From Bradyrhizobium sp. ISRA430 (GTDB lineage: Bacteria > Pseudomonadota > Alphaproteobacteria > Rhizobiales > Xanthobacteraceae): DNA of 64,000 nt. The notes under the pieces were generated by a model that was given only the letters and a program-made list of their open reading frames with translations, made no database searches and was not told where the DNA came from. A program made the translations under genes and the position numbers. Shown piece by piece: positions 53,854 through 63,075 of this stretch (positions are counted from its first letter, which is position 1; every line of letters begins with the position of its first letter). The stretch spans positions 8,224,501 through 8,288,500 of the forward strand of contig NZ_CP094516.1 of NCBI RefSeq assembly GCF_029909975.1. The letters run 5' to 3'.

Positions 53854-55223
53854 CCGCGTCGTTACGAGGCCGCCTTTTCGTTGGGTTAACGGCAATCATT
53901 CTCCTGACCGGTGCCGTCGGTGGAATCCTCGCCTACCGCTGGGCCTTCGGAGAGGCGATCGAAATGCAGGACTCGCTTCTGATCCAGATGGGAGGGCTGC
54001 TTCAAAACCGCATCCTGGATGGCGGCCGCGCTCTCCCAGGGGTCGACGATGACGCGGAGGTTTGGGTGATGGAGTTGGGCAAGACGCCGCGAGGGACACC
54101 TCAAGAACGGAAGTACTGGAGTTTTCAGGACGGGCTACACGACGCCATGCGGAACGGCCAGCCAATTCGGCTCCTACTACAAACACGAGCGGATGGGACT
54201 CGGCTGGCGGTGGCACAGAGCACTGGATTTCGGCACGAAATCGCCGGCGACATGGCATTCCGTACATTTCTTCCAATCGGAGCATTGATTCCCTGTCTGA
54301 TGGTCGTCGTCGCCATTGTGATCGACCGGTCGCTGCGACCAATGGCTCGGGTTGCCAGCGAACTCGACGGACGGTCTGCGGACGATACGACGTCTCTTCA
54401 ACTCGATCACGTGCCAAGCGAACTACATCCATTCATCGGATCGATAAACGGCTTGTTTCAACGCATGCGGCTCATGATGGAGCAGCAGCGACGGTTCATT
54501 GCCGACGCCGCCCACGAGTTGCGAACGCCTATCGCAGCGTTAAGCGTGCAGGCCGAAAATCTCGAGTCTATCGAGCTACCGCAGTCGGCACGAGATCGGG
54601 CGGCCGCTATCAACCAAGGCATGGCACGCACCAAGCACCTCCTGGAGCAATTGCTCGCACTGGCCCGGCACGATGCGTACGCGGTTGTCTCGGAAAGAGA
54701 GCCTATCATTGCGTTAGACCGAGCAGCGAAGGACGTCGTGGCCGACATGCTGCCCGAGGCTCTGACGCGCGGCATCGATCTCGGTTTCGAACTTGTCGAG
54801 TCCGTTTGGGTGAGGAGTGAACAGGTGATGCTCACTTCGTTAATCCGCAACTTGATCGACAACGCCATTCGTTTCACTCCGAAAGGCGGAAGGGTCGACG
54901 TCGGAATCTATCGACAAGGGGGGAGAGCTATTCTGCAGATCGAAGATAGCGGACCAGGAGTCGCGCCGGAAAATATCGAGCGGATCTTCGAACCATTCTT
55001 CCGAGGCAGTCATCCCCAAGGAGAAGGTAGCGGGCTCGGGTTATCGATCGTAAGGCGAGCTGTCCACTGCCTCGGAGGTTCGATCGTTCTCGAGAATATT
55101 GTCGAGAAGGGTCAAACGGGCCTTCGTGTAACTGTAGAACTTCCTCTGTGTGAAGCTACCTCGACCGAGAGTAAAGCCGATTCATACCGGGCTCGGGGAG
55201 ATGACTTAAACGTCCTACGCTAA
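53850..55223 (+). CDS. Sensor histidine kinase (TctE/QseC/PmrB type)
   Basis: The 457-aa kinase starts MTASLRGRLFVGLTAIILLT. Membrane segments lie at about residues 9-29 and 144-163 and enclose a periplasmic sensor of about 115 residues. The HisKA box FIADAAHELRTPIAALSVQA holds the phospho-His, and the ATPase part has NLIRNLIDNAIRFTPKGGRV, IEDSGPGVAPENIERIFEPF and GEGSGLGLSIVRRA. It is coupled to the regulator by ATGA. The signal may be a metal or organic acid, judging by relatives. The end overlaps a second regulator box. Confidence 0.94.
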   Translation: MTASLRGRLFVGLTAIILLTGAVGGILAYRWAFGEAIEMQDSLLIQMGGLLQNRILDGGRALPGVDDDAEVWVMELGKTPRGTPQERKYWSFQDGLHDAMRNGQPIRLLLQTRADGTRLAVAQSTGFRHEIAGDMAFRTFLPIGALIPCLMVVVAIVIDRSLRPMARVASELDGRSADDTTSLQLDHVPSELHPFIGSINGLFQRMRLMMEQQRRFIADAAHELRTPIAALSVQAENLESIELPQSARDRAAAINQGMARTKHLLEQLLALARHDAYAVVSEREPIIALDRAAKDVVADMLPEALTRGIDLGFELVESVWVRSEQVMLTSLIRNLIDNAIRFTPKGGRVDVGIYRQGGRAILQIEDSGPGVAPENIERIFEPFFRGSHPQGEGSGLGLSIVRRAVHCLGGSIVLENIVEKGQTGLRVTVELPLCEATSTESKADSYRARGDDLNVLR

Positions 55224-55235
55224 GTCGCTCCTAAG
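55219..55235 (-). promoter_or_regulatory. Response-regulator box 2: CTTAGG-N5-CTTAGC
   Basis: On the minus strand CTTAGG-AGCGA-CTTAGC repeats the pattern of the box at 53104. It overlaps the kinase stop and lies about 350 bp before cytochrome b561, so it may serve a promoter for the b561 unit or for a lost gene. Confidence 0.55.
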
Positions 55236-55585
55236 CCGTGCTATTAAAATCGGCATCATCACACGAGCGAACGGAATTTCCTGGAAAGGGAGATCGAGTT
55301 GTCTGCAGCCGCAGCTTCGAGCGCGCCCCGATTGTTGAACGAGGTGCCGGACGTCCCGCTGGGTGACCAAAACCTATCGCACACAGTTGAAGTGACGGGC
55401 GCATCATTCGATTCAACAGCAGAAGAGTGGCCCTGAATGTCAAGATCGACCATCCACGGGCGGGCTGCCGCAAAACGGCGAGGGCGAGTGGGGCAAATCT
55501 AATTCAATGGCGCACGTCACTTTGAGCTGGACTTTCCAACCTTCCATCACGTGCTGCCATTCGCCAGAAAATCCATGGTGTCAAA
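55236..55585. other. Gap between kinase and cytochrome b561
   Basis: No gene is supported. Short plus-strand readings (for example LSAAAASSAPRLLNEVPDVP) look like coding debris but give no family. In similar loci a small secreted gene stands here. The regulator box at the left edge argues that a transcript starts in this stretch. Confidence 0.35.
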
Positions 55586-56098
55586 ATGTCGTACGGTGCC
55601 ACAGCAAAGGTCTTCCACTGGACGGTCGTTGTTCTTTTAGCTGTACAGTATCTTATCGCATGGCTGATGCCGGACGTCGGCTCCGGAAGACCGCCAGGCG
55701 CGGCCATGGCACTTCACGCCTCATTTGGAATACTGCTCCTAGTTCTGACGCTGTTGCGTCTTGCATGGCGCTGGACTCATCCGGTAACGCTGGACAGTTC
55801 ACTGACTCCGTGGGAACGCTTAGCATCCAAAGCAGTCCATTGGCTGTTATATACGTTAGTGTTCGCCGCGACCTTGAGTGGCTGGATGCTCGCCTCCCTC
55901 CGCGGTTGGAGCGTTTCGTTCTTTTATCTTGTGCGCCTTCCTATGCTTTGTCCAACCACCGCCACTGCTGAAGCGATTGTCGAACTGCATCAAGCCTCGG
56001 AGTTAGCTCTCCTAGTGATGATTGGGCTTCACGTCGGCGCGGCGTTTGCACACGCCGTTATCCGCAGGGATGGTGTGATGCAACGCATGCTGCCGTAA
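55586..56098 (+). CDS. Cytochrome b561
   Basis: The 170-aa membrane protein has four segments with heme-ligand His candidates: AKVFHWTVVVLLAVQYLIAW, GAAMALHASFGILLLVLTLL, SKAVHWLLYTLVFAATLSGW and HQASELALLVMIGLHVGAAF. It transfers electrons in the inner membrane from quinols, often to a periplasmic partner. It lies downstream of the two-component genes. A broken duplicate of its C-terminus is at 63390. No clear ribosome site precedes this ATG, so the true start may differ. Confidence 0.85.
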   Translation: MSYGATAKVFHWTVVVLLAVQYLIAWLMPDVGSGRPPGAAMALHASFGILLLVLTLLRLAWRWTHPVTLDSSLTPWERLASKAVHWLLYTLVFAATLSGWMLASLRGWSVSFFYLVRLPMLCPTTATAEAIVELHQASELALLVMIGLHVGAAFAHAVIRRDGVMQRMLP

Positions 56099-56827
56099 CA
56101 TCGACTTCCGACAATCGAAAGAGCTAGCGAGAGGCGGCAGCGCAGAGGCCGGATGGCGAGTAATGCCGTCCAATGACTTGTGCCGTTTTCGGTGTTGCTA
56201 TGCCTGGGCCGGACAACGAACCACGTTGTCGCATCGGCGCCACTTCTGGCACCCCATGCTCGATGAATCGCGATAGGCGGTATCCACCGCCGTATTTGTG
56301 CTCGAAGCCGTTCGTCAGGTGCGCCGCACGTCGTCAAGCCAATGGCGATGACCATCGCGTGGCAAGGTCACACCGGTCAGCAGCTTTCTTTCAGCGTCAT
56401 GAGTTGTCCTCGCAAGCATTAGTTTCGTCAGATGCGCCATAATTCAGGCGGTAACTTGGTTCTCATAAAAATGGGGGCGGATATACCCGAGGCTCTTGAG
56501 GAAACAGCCGACGGAAGAACCGTGTTGGGTCGAGCTGCGGATTGTCGTCTCCAGCATCTCCGAAGGGTAATGGGCACCATGACAAATGCCAACGTTGCCT
56601 ATCGAATGGCTCGTCACGAGGGATCTCCAACCGCGAAAGTTAACAGCGAAGAGTGGAGCACTTGACGTGCGTCGAGACCCTTCGATCGGCCACAAAATCT
56701 TCAACCAAACGTCACCGATGCCTAAGCGAGTCCTAATCTGGATCATGCGATACATATCGCGTGAAGACGTTGGGCGGGCATTAGGCACGACCGTATCGCG
56801 GATCGTCAAATGAGAAGGAGGGTTCGA
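56099..56827. other. Gap without recognised gene
   Basis: Several short open frames on both strands lack domains, consistent ribosome sites or codon character. The region is probably decayed coding DNA. I see no inverted-repeat element or tRNA in it. Confidence 0.45.
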
Positions 56828-57166
56828 ATGTCAGATCCCATCGAACAAATAGTTGCGAATTCCACGGCACCCGACGAAAGCTGCGGAACACCGCGCGGCA
56901 ATGTCGCAGTCTCTTTCATCAGCTGGGCGATCGCGCTGGCGATACTCGTAGCTAACAGGTGCAGGTCTTTCGCGGCACCGTACCTGTTCCCGGGCATCGA
57001 TCGACACGCGGCGCCGTCCCGCTTTCGTCCTTCAAAGGATCGGAAATCCGAATATCCCTTCGGCATGGGCCTTGTGTGGACGGCTCCGGGTTGGCAAGAA
57101 GAATCTTCACTTTGCAGCATTGGTCGGAGCAGCCATGTGTTCGGCCTGTTTACGCGGTACGCATGA
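56828..57166 (+). CDS. Hypothetical protein with one membrane segment (112 aa)
   Basis: AGGAGG lies at good distance before the ATG. The protein starts MSDPIEQIVANSTAPDESCG, has one hydrophobic stretch (VAVSFISWAIALAILVANR) and a soluble basic remainder. The remainder has no clear character, so the gene may be frameshifted after the membrane segment. No family is recognised. Neighbouring DNA is decayed and an IS110-type element follows. Confidence 0.4.
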   Translation: MSDPIEQIVANSTAPDESCGTPRGNVAVSFISWAIALAILVANRCRSFAAPYLFPGIDRHAAPSRFRPSKDRKSEYPFGMGLVWTAPGWQEESSLCSIGRSSHVFGLFTRYA

Positions 57167-57178
57167 CCGCTGGCCATA

Positions 57179-57330
57179 ATGCCCTCCGCGGATCAGGTCC
57201 CGGTCAATAGCACGCATTCGACGATGCTGTGGCCCAAGTGGGTTGTCCTGATCGCCGGATCGACCGGCGCTGCATTAGTGCTGTTCGCCCTTCCAACCGT
57301 TACGTCACACCCGGATGACCGGTGTGATCT
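57179..57330 (+). pseudogene. Start of a membrane protein truncated by IS110
   Basis: The frame MPSADQVPVNSTHSTMLWPK, WVVLIAGSTGAALVLFALPT gives a short N-terminus and one hydrophobic segment, then runs into the IS110-type element near 57330. A membrane-fusion or secreted protein start is possible, but nothing more can be read. No continuation is visible on the other side of the element. Confidence 0.3.
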
Positions 57331-57332
57331 CG

Positions 57333-58364
57333 TCACGCCGCGAGAGCGACGGGTTCATTGTAACGTTCGTTCCTTGCCATCATCGCCCAAGCCATCCGGG
57401 CGAGTTTGTTGGCGAGCGCAATGGCGGCGACCTTGGTGGGGCGCCGGGCCAACAATCGGGTGAGCCAGGGCCGATGATTGGTGCCATGGATCTTGGCATA
57501 GCGGATCACTGCGAGCGCGCCAGCCGTGAACAGGCTACGCAAATAGCGATCCCCTTGTTTGCTGATATTGCCAAGCTTGTCCTTGCCCCCGCTCGAGTTC
57601 TGCTTCGGCACGAGCCCAACCCAGGCCGAGAAGTCTCGTCCCGATCGGAAAGCCTTGGGATCCGCAATGCTGGCGACCAGAGCTGTTGCCAGCGCCGGCC
57701 CGACGCCGGGGATCGCGTCCAGCCGTTTGCTCGTCACGCTTGATCGATGCCAGGCGATGATGCGTCGGTCGAACTCCAGGATTTGAGCCTTCAGTGCGCG
57801 CAATTGACTGCCGAGAGCAGCAAGACACGCACGGGCCACCTCGGGGAGCCGGTGGTCGGCTGTATCGGCGACGACTTCCAGCAGTTGCTCGACACCCCTG
57901 CGCCCGACAGGGGCAACAATCCCGAACTCGGCGAGATAGGCGCGGATTGAGTTGATCACGGCAGTCTGCTGGCGGATGAAGAGATGGCGCGCCCGGTGAA
58001 GCATCAGACAGCTTTGTTGCTCGACCGTCTTGGTCGGCACGAACCGCATGTTGGGTCTCGTGACTGCCTCGCAAATTGCCTCCGCGTCGGTGCTGTCGTT
58101 CTTCTGCCGCTTGACGTAGGGCTTCACATAGGCCGGAGGCATCAATCGCACCGTATGCCCTAACAACTGCAACTCGCGGGACCAATGGTGCGATGATGCG
58201 CAAGCCTCGATCCCCACCAGGCATGGCGGCAGCTTCTGGAAAAACGCCAGGACGTGCCGGCGCCTCAACTGGCGGCGTATGACCACCTGGCCGGCTGCAT
58301 CAACGCCGTGTACCTGAAAGACGGACTTCGCGATATCCAAACCGATAGTCGAAATTGGCTGCAT
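57333..58364 (-). CDS. IS110/IS1111-family transposase
   Basis: The 343-aa protein starts MQPISTIGLDIAKSVFQVHG with the first Asp of the DEDD RuvC-like domain. It has VKRQKNDSTDAEAICEAVTR and the C-terminal part LDAIPGVGPALATALVASIA, NISKQGDRYLRSLFTAGALA. The pattern VPTKTVEQQSCLMLHRARHL fits the IS1111 side of the family, unlike the two other IS110 copies here. The frame is intact. It separates a membrane-protein stub on the left from a LysR remnant on the right. Confidence 0.92.
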   Translation of the reverse strand: MQPISTIGLDIAKSVFQVHGVDAAGQVVIRRQLRRRHVLAFFQKLPPCLVGIEACASSHHWSRELQLLGHTVRLMPPAYVKPYVKRQKNDSTDAEAICEAVTRPNMRFVPTKTVEQQSCLMLHRARHLFIRQQTAVINSIRAYLAEFGIVAPVGRRGVEQLLEVVADTADHRLPEVARACLAALGSQLRALKAQILEFDRRIIAWHRSSVTSKRLDAIPGVGPALATALVASIADPKAFRSGRDFSAWVGLVPKQNSSGGKDKLGNISKQGDRYLRSLFTAGALAVIRYAKIHGTNHRPWLTRLLARRPTKVAAIALANKLARMAWAMMARNERYNEPVALAA

Positions 58365-58499
58365 AGGCCGCTCCTCCGAATCGTGGGAGCCTCAAAACGG
58401 CGCCCATTCCTTGGCACTCTCGTGCCGGTGGAGGAGCCGTCCACAGCATCAATAGCAGCGAAGCGTCCATTCGAGGAGGCGGTCTGCCGTCATCGCTCC

Positions 58500-58684
58500 G
58501 TCTCCTCGCGATCTTCGGTGGTGCAGCACGCCGACGAAGAGTTCGGCCTTCACATGTGTCGGAGGTGCCCCAATGCATGGCTTGCGCCGGCTGACGCAGG
58601 CCCAGACGTTTTTCGGCGCGCATCGTCGATCTCTTTCTCATCACAGCGTCGAAGACCATCAGAAGGGTCAGGTCGACGGATGTG
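58500..58684 (-). pseudogene. LysR-family regulator remnant (N-terminal HTH)
   Basis: Reading leftward, SVDLTLLMVFDAVMRKRSTM and RAEKRLGLRQPAQAMHWGTS match the first part of a LysR HTH (N-L-D-L-x-L-L-x-V-F-D-A-x-x-x-x-R-S). The sequence then drifts out of frame within 60 codons. The expected serine-rich helix (S-Q-P-A-x-S-x-A-L) is mutated. The effector domain is gone and the IS1111-type element lies just beyond. It is a dead fragment. Confidence 0.65.
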
Positions 58685-58880
58685 AGGAGACGGCAGGTCT
58701 ATTCGAAGTATCCAACCTCAATTCATAAGGGTTATGTCGTAATGATAAGAATGCATTAGCTGAACGATAAGCTCGGCGCTATCTTTGCGATTGTTCGGTG
58801 AGGAAACTCGCTGAAGACCCTTGCGTCGGACCCGGATCGACCAGCCCCCGGTCCGCTCCGACGCCGCGCGGAGACCCGAA

Positions 58881-59290
58881 ATGATTGCAATCGTCAGGTT
58901 TGCGCTGGCGCGACCTTACTCGAGCGCGACCTTATACGTCTTTGGTGATAGCCGTGCTGATCCTGGTCTTTGCCACGTTCGCGTCGTTGCGTAGCCCGAC
59001 GGACATCTTCCCCAACATCGACATGCTCCTCATCAGCGTACTGTTCAGCTATACAGGTCTGTCCGCGGACAACATAGTGAATCGCATCGTCATATTCGAC
59101 GGGCGCCCGCTGCTGAACCTGTCAATGACATTGAGTACATCGGGTCCCAGTGATCATCAATTACGGCGTCATCAAGATCTTCTAACGGCCAACCTCGAAC
59201 ATCAATGTCGCGCTCGCGCAGGTCAACGGCATGTCGCAGACCCTGTTGAAACAGATGCGACCGGAGTCGCCGGTGCTGCGTTGGCGCGCG
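58881..59290 (+). pseudogene. RND transporter N-terminal remnant, several frameshifts
   Basis: Pieces of an HAE1-type RND pump appear in changing frames: MIAIVRFALAR, then ARPYTSLVIAVLILVFATFA and LRSPTDIFPNIDMLLISVLF, YTGLSADNIVNRIVI, VNDIEYI, and VNGMSQTLLKQMRPE. These correspond in order to the first about 135 residues of such pumps. At least three frameshifts are needed, and the rest of the gene is missing. It is distinct from the intact RND gene at 49167. Confidence 0.7.
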
Positions 59291-59503
59291 GTCGCTCCGA
59301 CGATGGCTTGCGACAGGCGCTCGTTGCCGGTCGTTTTTGTTGCGGCGTTATCCTGTCCCTATGGGCGCATGCTCTCAGCGGCTTGCGACACAATACGCTC
59401 GTTCCAACGAAAGGAGTTCTCCTGATCGCGCTCGCGCGGGTCCTTGATCGCATCGTGGTAGGCCACACGTCCTCCTTCGGCCAGGCAATCACGAGTTAGG
59501 CTA

Positions 59504-60253
59504 ATGTCACACGCGGCGCTGGTCTGGCCGATTGTCACAGCTGCCTTCTTGGCCTCGTTCGTGGAGGCTGTGGAAGCCCTGACCATCGTTTTGGCTGTCG
59601 CGATGGTCCGCGGTTGGCGGCCGGCACTTTTCGGCATTCTCGCAGCAGTCATCGTTCTGGCGATGCTCGTCGGCTTCTTTGGGCCTGTGCTGAATCTCTT
59701 GCCGCTGCGGGCGCTGCAGTTCACCATCGGTGTTCTGCTGCTGCTGTTCGGTCTCCGCTGGCTGCGCAAATCGGTTTTGCGCGCGGCGGGCTTGATTCCA
59801 GTGCATGATGAGGAAGCGGCGTTCGCGGCGGAAACGGCCGCATTGCGTGATCTCGCCCGCGAGAAGAAGTCGCGCCTTGACCAAATCGCGGCCCTCACGA
59901 CGTTCAAGGCCATCCTGCTGGAGGGTCTGGAAGTCGTATTCGTCATCATCGCGCTCGGCGCAGGCAGGGGAATGTTAGTCTCCGCTGTCGTGGGAGCCGC
60001 TTTGGCTTGTGTCGCTATCGCCGGCGTTGGCCTCGTTATCCGTCGGCCGCTCGCCCGCGTTCCCGAGAACACGCTGAAGTTTGCGGTAGGCGCGACGCTA
60101 TCGGCGTTCGGCGTATTCTGGACTGGAGAGGGCATTGGCATCGAGTGGCCGGGCGCAGATATGGCGATTACTGTGTTCGCGGCCATTTTCCTCGCAGCGG
60201 GATACCTGTCAATCAAACTTGCAGGCCACTCCGAGCCGGAGGGCCAACGGTGA
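59504..60253 (+). CDS. COG4280-type membrane protein with Ftr1-like E-x-x-E motifs
   Basis: The 249-aa protein starts MSHAALVWPIVTAAFLASFV and has about six hydrophobic segments in two similar halves. Each half opens with an acidic pair inside a membrane helix: Glu21/Glu24 in SFVEAVEALTIVLAVAM and Glu140/Glu143 in ILLEGLEVVFVIIALGAG. The second is very like the R-E-G-L-E motif of the Ftr1/EfeU iron permeases, though the Arg is missing. A metal-ion transport role is therefore plausible but unproven. The end overlaps the next small gene (GTGA). Confidence 0.75.
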   Translation: MSHAALVWPIVTAAFLASFVEAVEALTIVLAVAMVRGWRPALFGILAAVIVLAMLVGFFGPVLNLLPLRALQFTIGVLLLLFGLRWLRKSVLRAAGLIPVHDEEAAFAAETAALRDLAREKKSRLDQIAALTTFKAILLEGLEVVFVIIALGAGRGMLVSAVVGAALACVAIAGVGLVIRRPLARVPENTLKFAVGATLSAFGVFWTGEGIGIEWPGADMAITVFAAIFLAAGYLSIKLAGHSEPEGQR

Positions 60254-60450
60254 AAGGCGTGCTGCGAAAGCTGATTCGCTTGTTTATCGACGATGGTACC
60301 TTCGCGCTGACCATTATCGGGATTGTTCTGTTGGCGACGATTGCGAGCGCTTTCCTGCCGACGATAGCCGCGGGAACGATCTTGTCATTCGGCTGTCCGC
60401 TTGCCTTGCTCCTGAACGCGCGGATGGCGGCTCGACGGCGCCGCCGATAA
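60250..60450 (+). CDS. Small two-segment membrane protein coupled to the COG4280-type gene (66 aa)
   Basis: The GTG start overlaps the previous stop. The protein reads VKGVLRKLIRLFIDDGTFAL, TIIGIVLLATIASAFLPTIA, then a second hydrophobic stretch and a basic end ARMAARRRRR. Two membrane segments and tight coupling suggest a small accessory subunit of the upstream membrane protein. The family is not recognised. Confidence 0.65.
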   Translation: MKGVLRKLIRLFIDDGTFALTIIGIVLLATIASAFLPTIAAGTILSFGCPLALLLNARMAARRRRR

Positions 60451-60853
60451 ACCGCCGAACGATCCTTCAGCGGAAATGCTCGCAGGGCCCGGGCGCTGCT
60501 TTTGGCAGGCAAAGAGCTTCCAGCCGCTCTTCCTCTCGTCAAACCACTGTTTCCGCAGACGATAAGTCAGGCAAAGCATTTTGGACTTGGGCGCTCCCAC
60601 GCTCCCGGTGCTCCGCGACCGCTTTCGCGAAGGCACTGGGCCTTTTCAGTGAATCCCCGCGAGATCGCGCGATCCTGCGCAGATGGACTGAGACCAGGAC
60701 AAGAAGGGGCCCACGGTTAAGCTGTGAACGCTGCCGCGGGATGCCGGAGACTTTCGGGACGATCTGACGGCGTGGAACCTTAGAAGGCTCAAGATTGAAC
60801 GAAAGGCTCAACTCCGTGCGCTCGTGCAGAACGTTTCAGTCACATCAAGCAGC
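60451..60853. other. Gap between convergent membrane-protein genes
   Basis: The stretch lies between the rightward COG4280-type unit and the leftward COG4705 operon. Open frames are short and without domains. No strong terminator hairpin with a T-run was noticed. It is probably decayed or spacer DNA. Confidence 0.45.
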
Positions 60854-61627
60854 TCAAATCCGGTTTGTGTCAGCCTGTCCGGGATGCGTGCCGGCGCGTT
60901 GCGGGAGCAGGGCTACACAGGCGACGATCAGTGCCGCCAAAATGGCGGATGCAAGATACCGGCTGAAGGCAAACCCGCCGTTGGCAAGCGGCTTGTCGAG
61001 CAGATCGCCGAGCGTCGCTCCGAGCGGCCGGGTCAAAATGAAGGCGGCCCAGAACAGCGTGGTACGGCTCACAGAAGTGAAGTAGTAGGTCGCAGCGGTC
61101 GCGACGAGCCCGGCGCCGAACACCAAGGAGCCGCCTTCGTACCCGAGACCGTTGGTGTCGGCCATCCAGTCGCCGAGCGCGGTGCCGAGAGTCTGCGAGA
61201 AGAGAATCGAGACCCAATAGAAGGTTTCGGCGCGAGGGGTCGAAACAGTCTTGACCGAGATCGATCCTTCCGAGCGGTACCATATAAATAGCGAGATCAT
61301 CAGCAGCGCAAACAACAGCGAAGATCCACCCGGATATCCGATGCCCAGAGAGCGGTCCGCGAGGTCCGCCATGGTCGTGCCGGCCGTCGTCGTGGCGATC
61401 ACGACGAACCAATATAGGAAGGGATGGAATTTCCGCGCCGAGATTTGTGCGGCGACAGCCGTCAGGAAGATGCCGATAAAGACCACACTGCTCAGAGTGT
61501 ATCCGAAATTCATGGACATGGATAAGGCGTCGCCCGCAGTCTCACCCAGGGTCGTGGCCAAGATTTTGATAATCCAGAAGACCAAGGTTACTTCCGGAAC
61601 CTTGTTCCATTCGATGCTGTCTTTCAC
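60854..61627 (-). CDS. COG4705-type four-repeat membrane protein (C)
   Basis: The GTG start with AAGGA upstream gives a 257-aa protein of about eight membrane segments. Four near-equal repeats each begin with a small acidic motif: GETAGD (residue 28), GTTMAD (83), GTALGD (148) and GATLGD (203), with spacings of 55, 65 and 55. The repeat pairs may form a pseudo-symmetric pore with buried Asp residues. The family is an uncharacterised membrane-anchored group; transport is an inference. It is third in the leftward operon. Confidence 0.8.
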   Translation of the reverse strand: MKDSIEWNKVPEVTLVFWIIKILATTLGETAGDALSMSMNFGYTLSSVVFIGIFLTAVAAQISARKFHPFLYWFVVIATTTAGTTMADLADRSLGIGYPGGSSLLFALLMISLFIWYRSEGSISVKTVSTPRAETFYWVSILFSQTLGTALGDWMADTNGLGYEGGSLVFGAGLVATAATYYFTSVSRTTLFWAAFILTRPLGATLGDLLDKPLANGGFAFSRYLASAILAALIVACVALLPQRAGTHPGQADTNRI

Positions 61628-61724
61628 GCGGAAGTCCTTCGCTTGAATCCGTTCGCGCTGGTAGGCGGAGCGTGGACGCCGGTGTTGAACACCGGCCGGC
61701 TGATATCGAGCGGTTGTGCGGGCA

Positions 61725-62117
61725 TCAGGCCTTCATGGAGTCTATCACCGACAGGAGATTTGCCAGCGCCTTCTTGCATTTGGCGGCATCCGGATTGCTC
61801 TCTCGGACGGCTTCTAGAGCGCGGTCGATGGCCTTGTCGACGGTGTGCCAATCGGTCGAGGCGCGCGGCTTCAATCCGGATTCCGCCTCGTCCCACTTGG
61901 TCTCCAGATCCTTGATGCGTGTCTTGGCGCCTGGAAGGTCGCCCCTGTCGACGAGAGCAGCAACGTCGGCAGCGATGCTGCGGAAGGACGCCAGGTCTCC
62001 GAGCTTGGATTGCGCGGCTTCTGCCCGCGGCAGAAAGGCGCCGCCGACATAGGGCGCCGATTGGCCGATCGCGACAGCGAGGATCGCCATGGCGCATGTG
62101 ATCGTGGTCTTGTTCAT
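61725..62117 (-). CDS. Periplasmic helical protein between two COG4705 genes (130 aa)
   Basis: AAGGAA precedes the ATG. The signal peptide [20 protein letters not shown] continues to a cleavage near AEAA. The mature 95 residues are helical and charged ([60 protein letters not shown]). Such proteins are sometimes loosely labelled as histidine-kinase-like, but no kinase motif exists here. Placement between two paralogous membrane proteins suggests a periplasmic partner or binding component. The single Cys near the end is notable. Confidence 0.8.
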   Translation of the reverse strand: MNKTTITCAMAILAVAIGQSAPYVGGAFLPRAEAAQSKLGDLASFRSIAADVAALVDRGDLPGAKTRIKDLETKWDEAESGLKPRASTDWHTVDKAIDRALEAVRESNPDAAKCKKALANLLSVIDSMKA

Positions 62118-62173
62118 CTTAAGATTCCTTTCGGTGCTGGTTGATCTGGTAAGCGTTCGCGTTGACGATGCGT

Positions 62174-62956
62174 TCAGTTGCTCGATAAGGCCTGGGTCTT
62201 GCCCGCGCGCTCGCCCTCGAAGGAGAGCCAAGCAACCAAGCCAATGATGACGGTGAGGAAAGCGATGCTGGTGTAGATCGTGCCGAGGCCGAGACCGCCG
62301 TAGTCCTGGGATTGCGATAGAAGATCTCCGAGCGAGGCGCCCAAGGGACGTGTCAGGATATAGGCGATCCAGAAGGTGAGGACCGCATTGACGCCGAGCG
62401 CATAGGTTCCGGCGATGGCCGCAATCAGCACCGCGAAGACTAGGACGCCGACATTGAAGCCCAGACCGAGGGCTTCTGTCGCAAGATCGCCAGCCGCTGT
62501 GCCGAGCGCAAAGGTGAAGAAGATCGCAGCCCAGTAGAAGAACTCGCGTCGCGTCGTGACGATGGTATGAATCGACAAGGTCCGCTCGGCCCGGTACCAG
62601 ACGGCGAAGATGGCGGCGAGGATGACAGAGAATGCCGCCGTGCTGACGTACAGGCTGATCTCGAGCCTGTCGGAGATAAAATCGGTGACTTGGGTGCCGG
62701 CGATGCTGACGAGGACGACGGTCACCCAATAGATCCAGGGTACGTACCGGTTCCTGCTAAGTTGGACGAGAAGCGCCACCACAAGCAGGCTTGCCACGAT
62801 GAGACCTGTCACAGTCGTTCCGAGACCGACGTGGACGGCCAGATAGTCCGCACTCGTCTCGCCGACTGTCGTCGACATGATTTTGATGACCCAGAAAATG
62901 AGGGTGACCTCCGGAACCTTGTTCAGCATGTTGCCGGTGCGTCTGTTTCCAAGCAC
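62174..62956 (-). CDS. COG4705-type four-repeat membrane protein (B)
   Basis: The GTG start follows AGGAG at eight bases. The 260-aa protein has the same plan as the paralogue at 60854: GETSAD (residue 32), GTQVTD (87), GTAAGD (152) and GASLGD (206). The N-terminal motif [20 protein letters not shown] is nearly identical to that of copy C. It is the first gene of the operon, and two regulator boxes lie 72 to 136 bp upstream. The substrate is unknown; four Asp residues in matched positions argue for cation handling. Confidence 0.82.
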   Translation of the reverse strand: MLGNRRTGNMLNKVPEVTLIFWVIKIMSTTVGETSADYLAVHVGLGTTVTGLIVASLLVVALLVQLSRNRYVPWIYWVTVVLVSIAGTQVTDFISDRLEISLYVSTAAFSVILAAIFAVWYRAERTLSIHTIVTTRREFFYWAAIFFTFALGTAAGDLATEALGLGFNVGVLVFAVLIAAIAGTYALGVNAVLTFWIAYILTRPLGASLGDLLSQSQDYGGLGLGTIYTSIAFLTVIIGLVAWLSFEGERAGKTQALSSN

Positions 62957-63027
62957 GTCAATTGACTCCTGTCCGAATGGTGTCGGCGGGAACCGCCGAA
63001 ACTCGACGACTAGCGTGCGCGTACAGA

Positions 63028-63044
63028 CTTAGGTCCAGGTTAGG
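63028..63044 (+). promoter_or_regulatory. Response-regulator box 3: CTTAGG-N5-GTTAGG
   Basis: CTTAGG-TCCAG-GTTAGG matches the boxes near the two-component genes in sequence and 11-bp period. It lies 72 bp before the leftward COG4705 operon and about 100 bp before the rightward PepSY remnant, so it may serve either side. Confidence 0.55.
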
Positions 63045-63075
63045 AGCTCAGCGGCGAGTAACATCTCTGGGCTGC

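Noticed and set aside
56444..56809. 121-codon minus-strand frame
   Set aside because: No ribosome site, domain or neighbour support; the region looks decayed on both strands.
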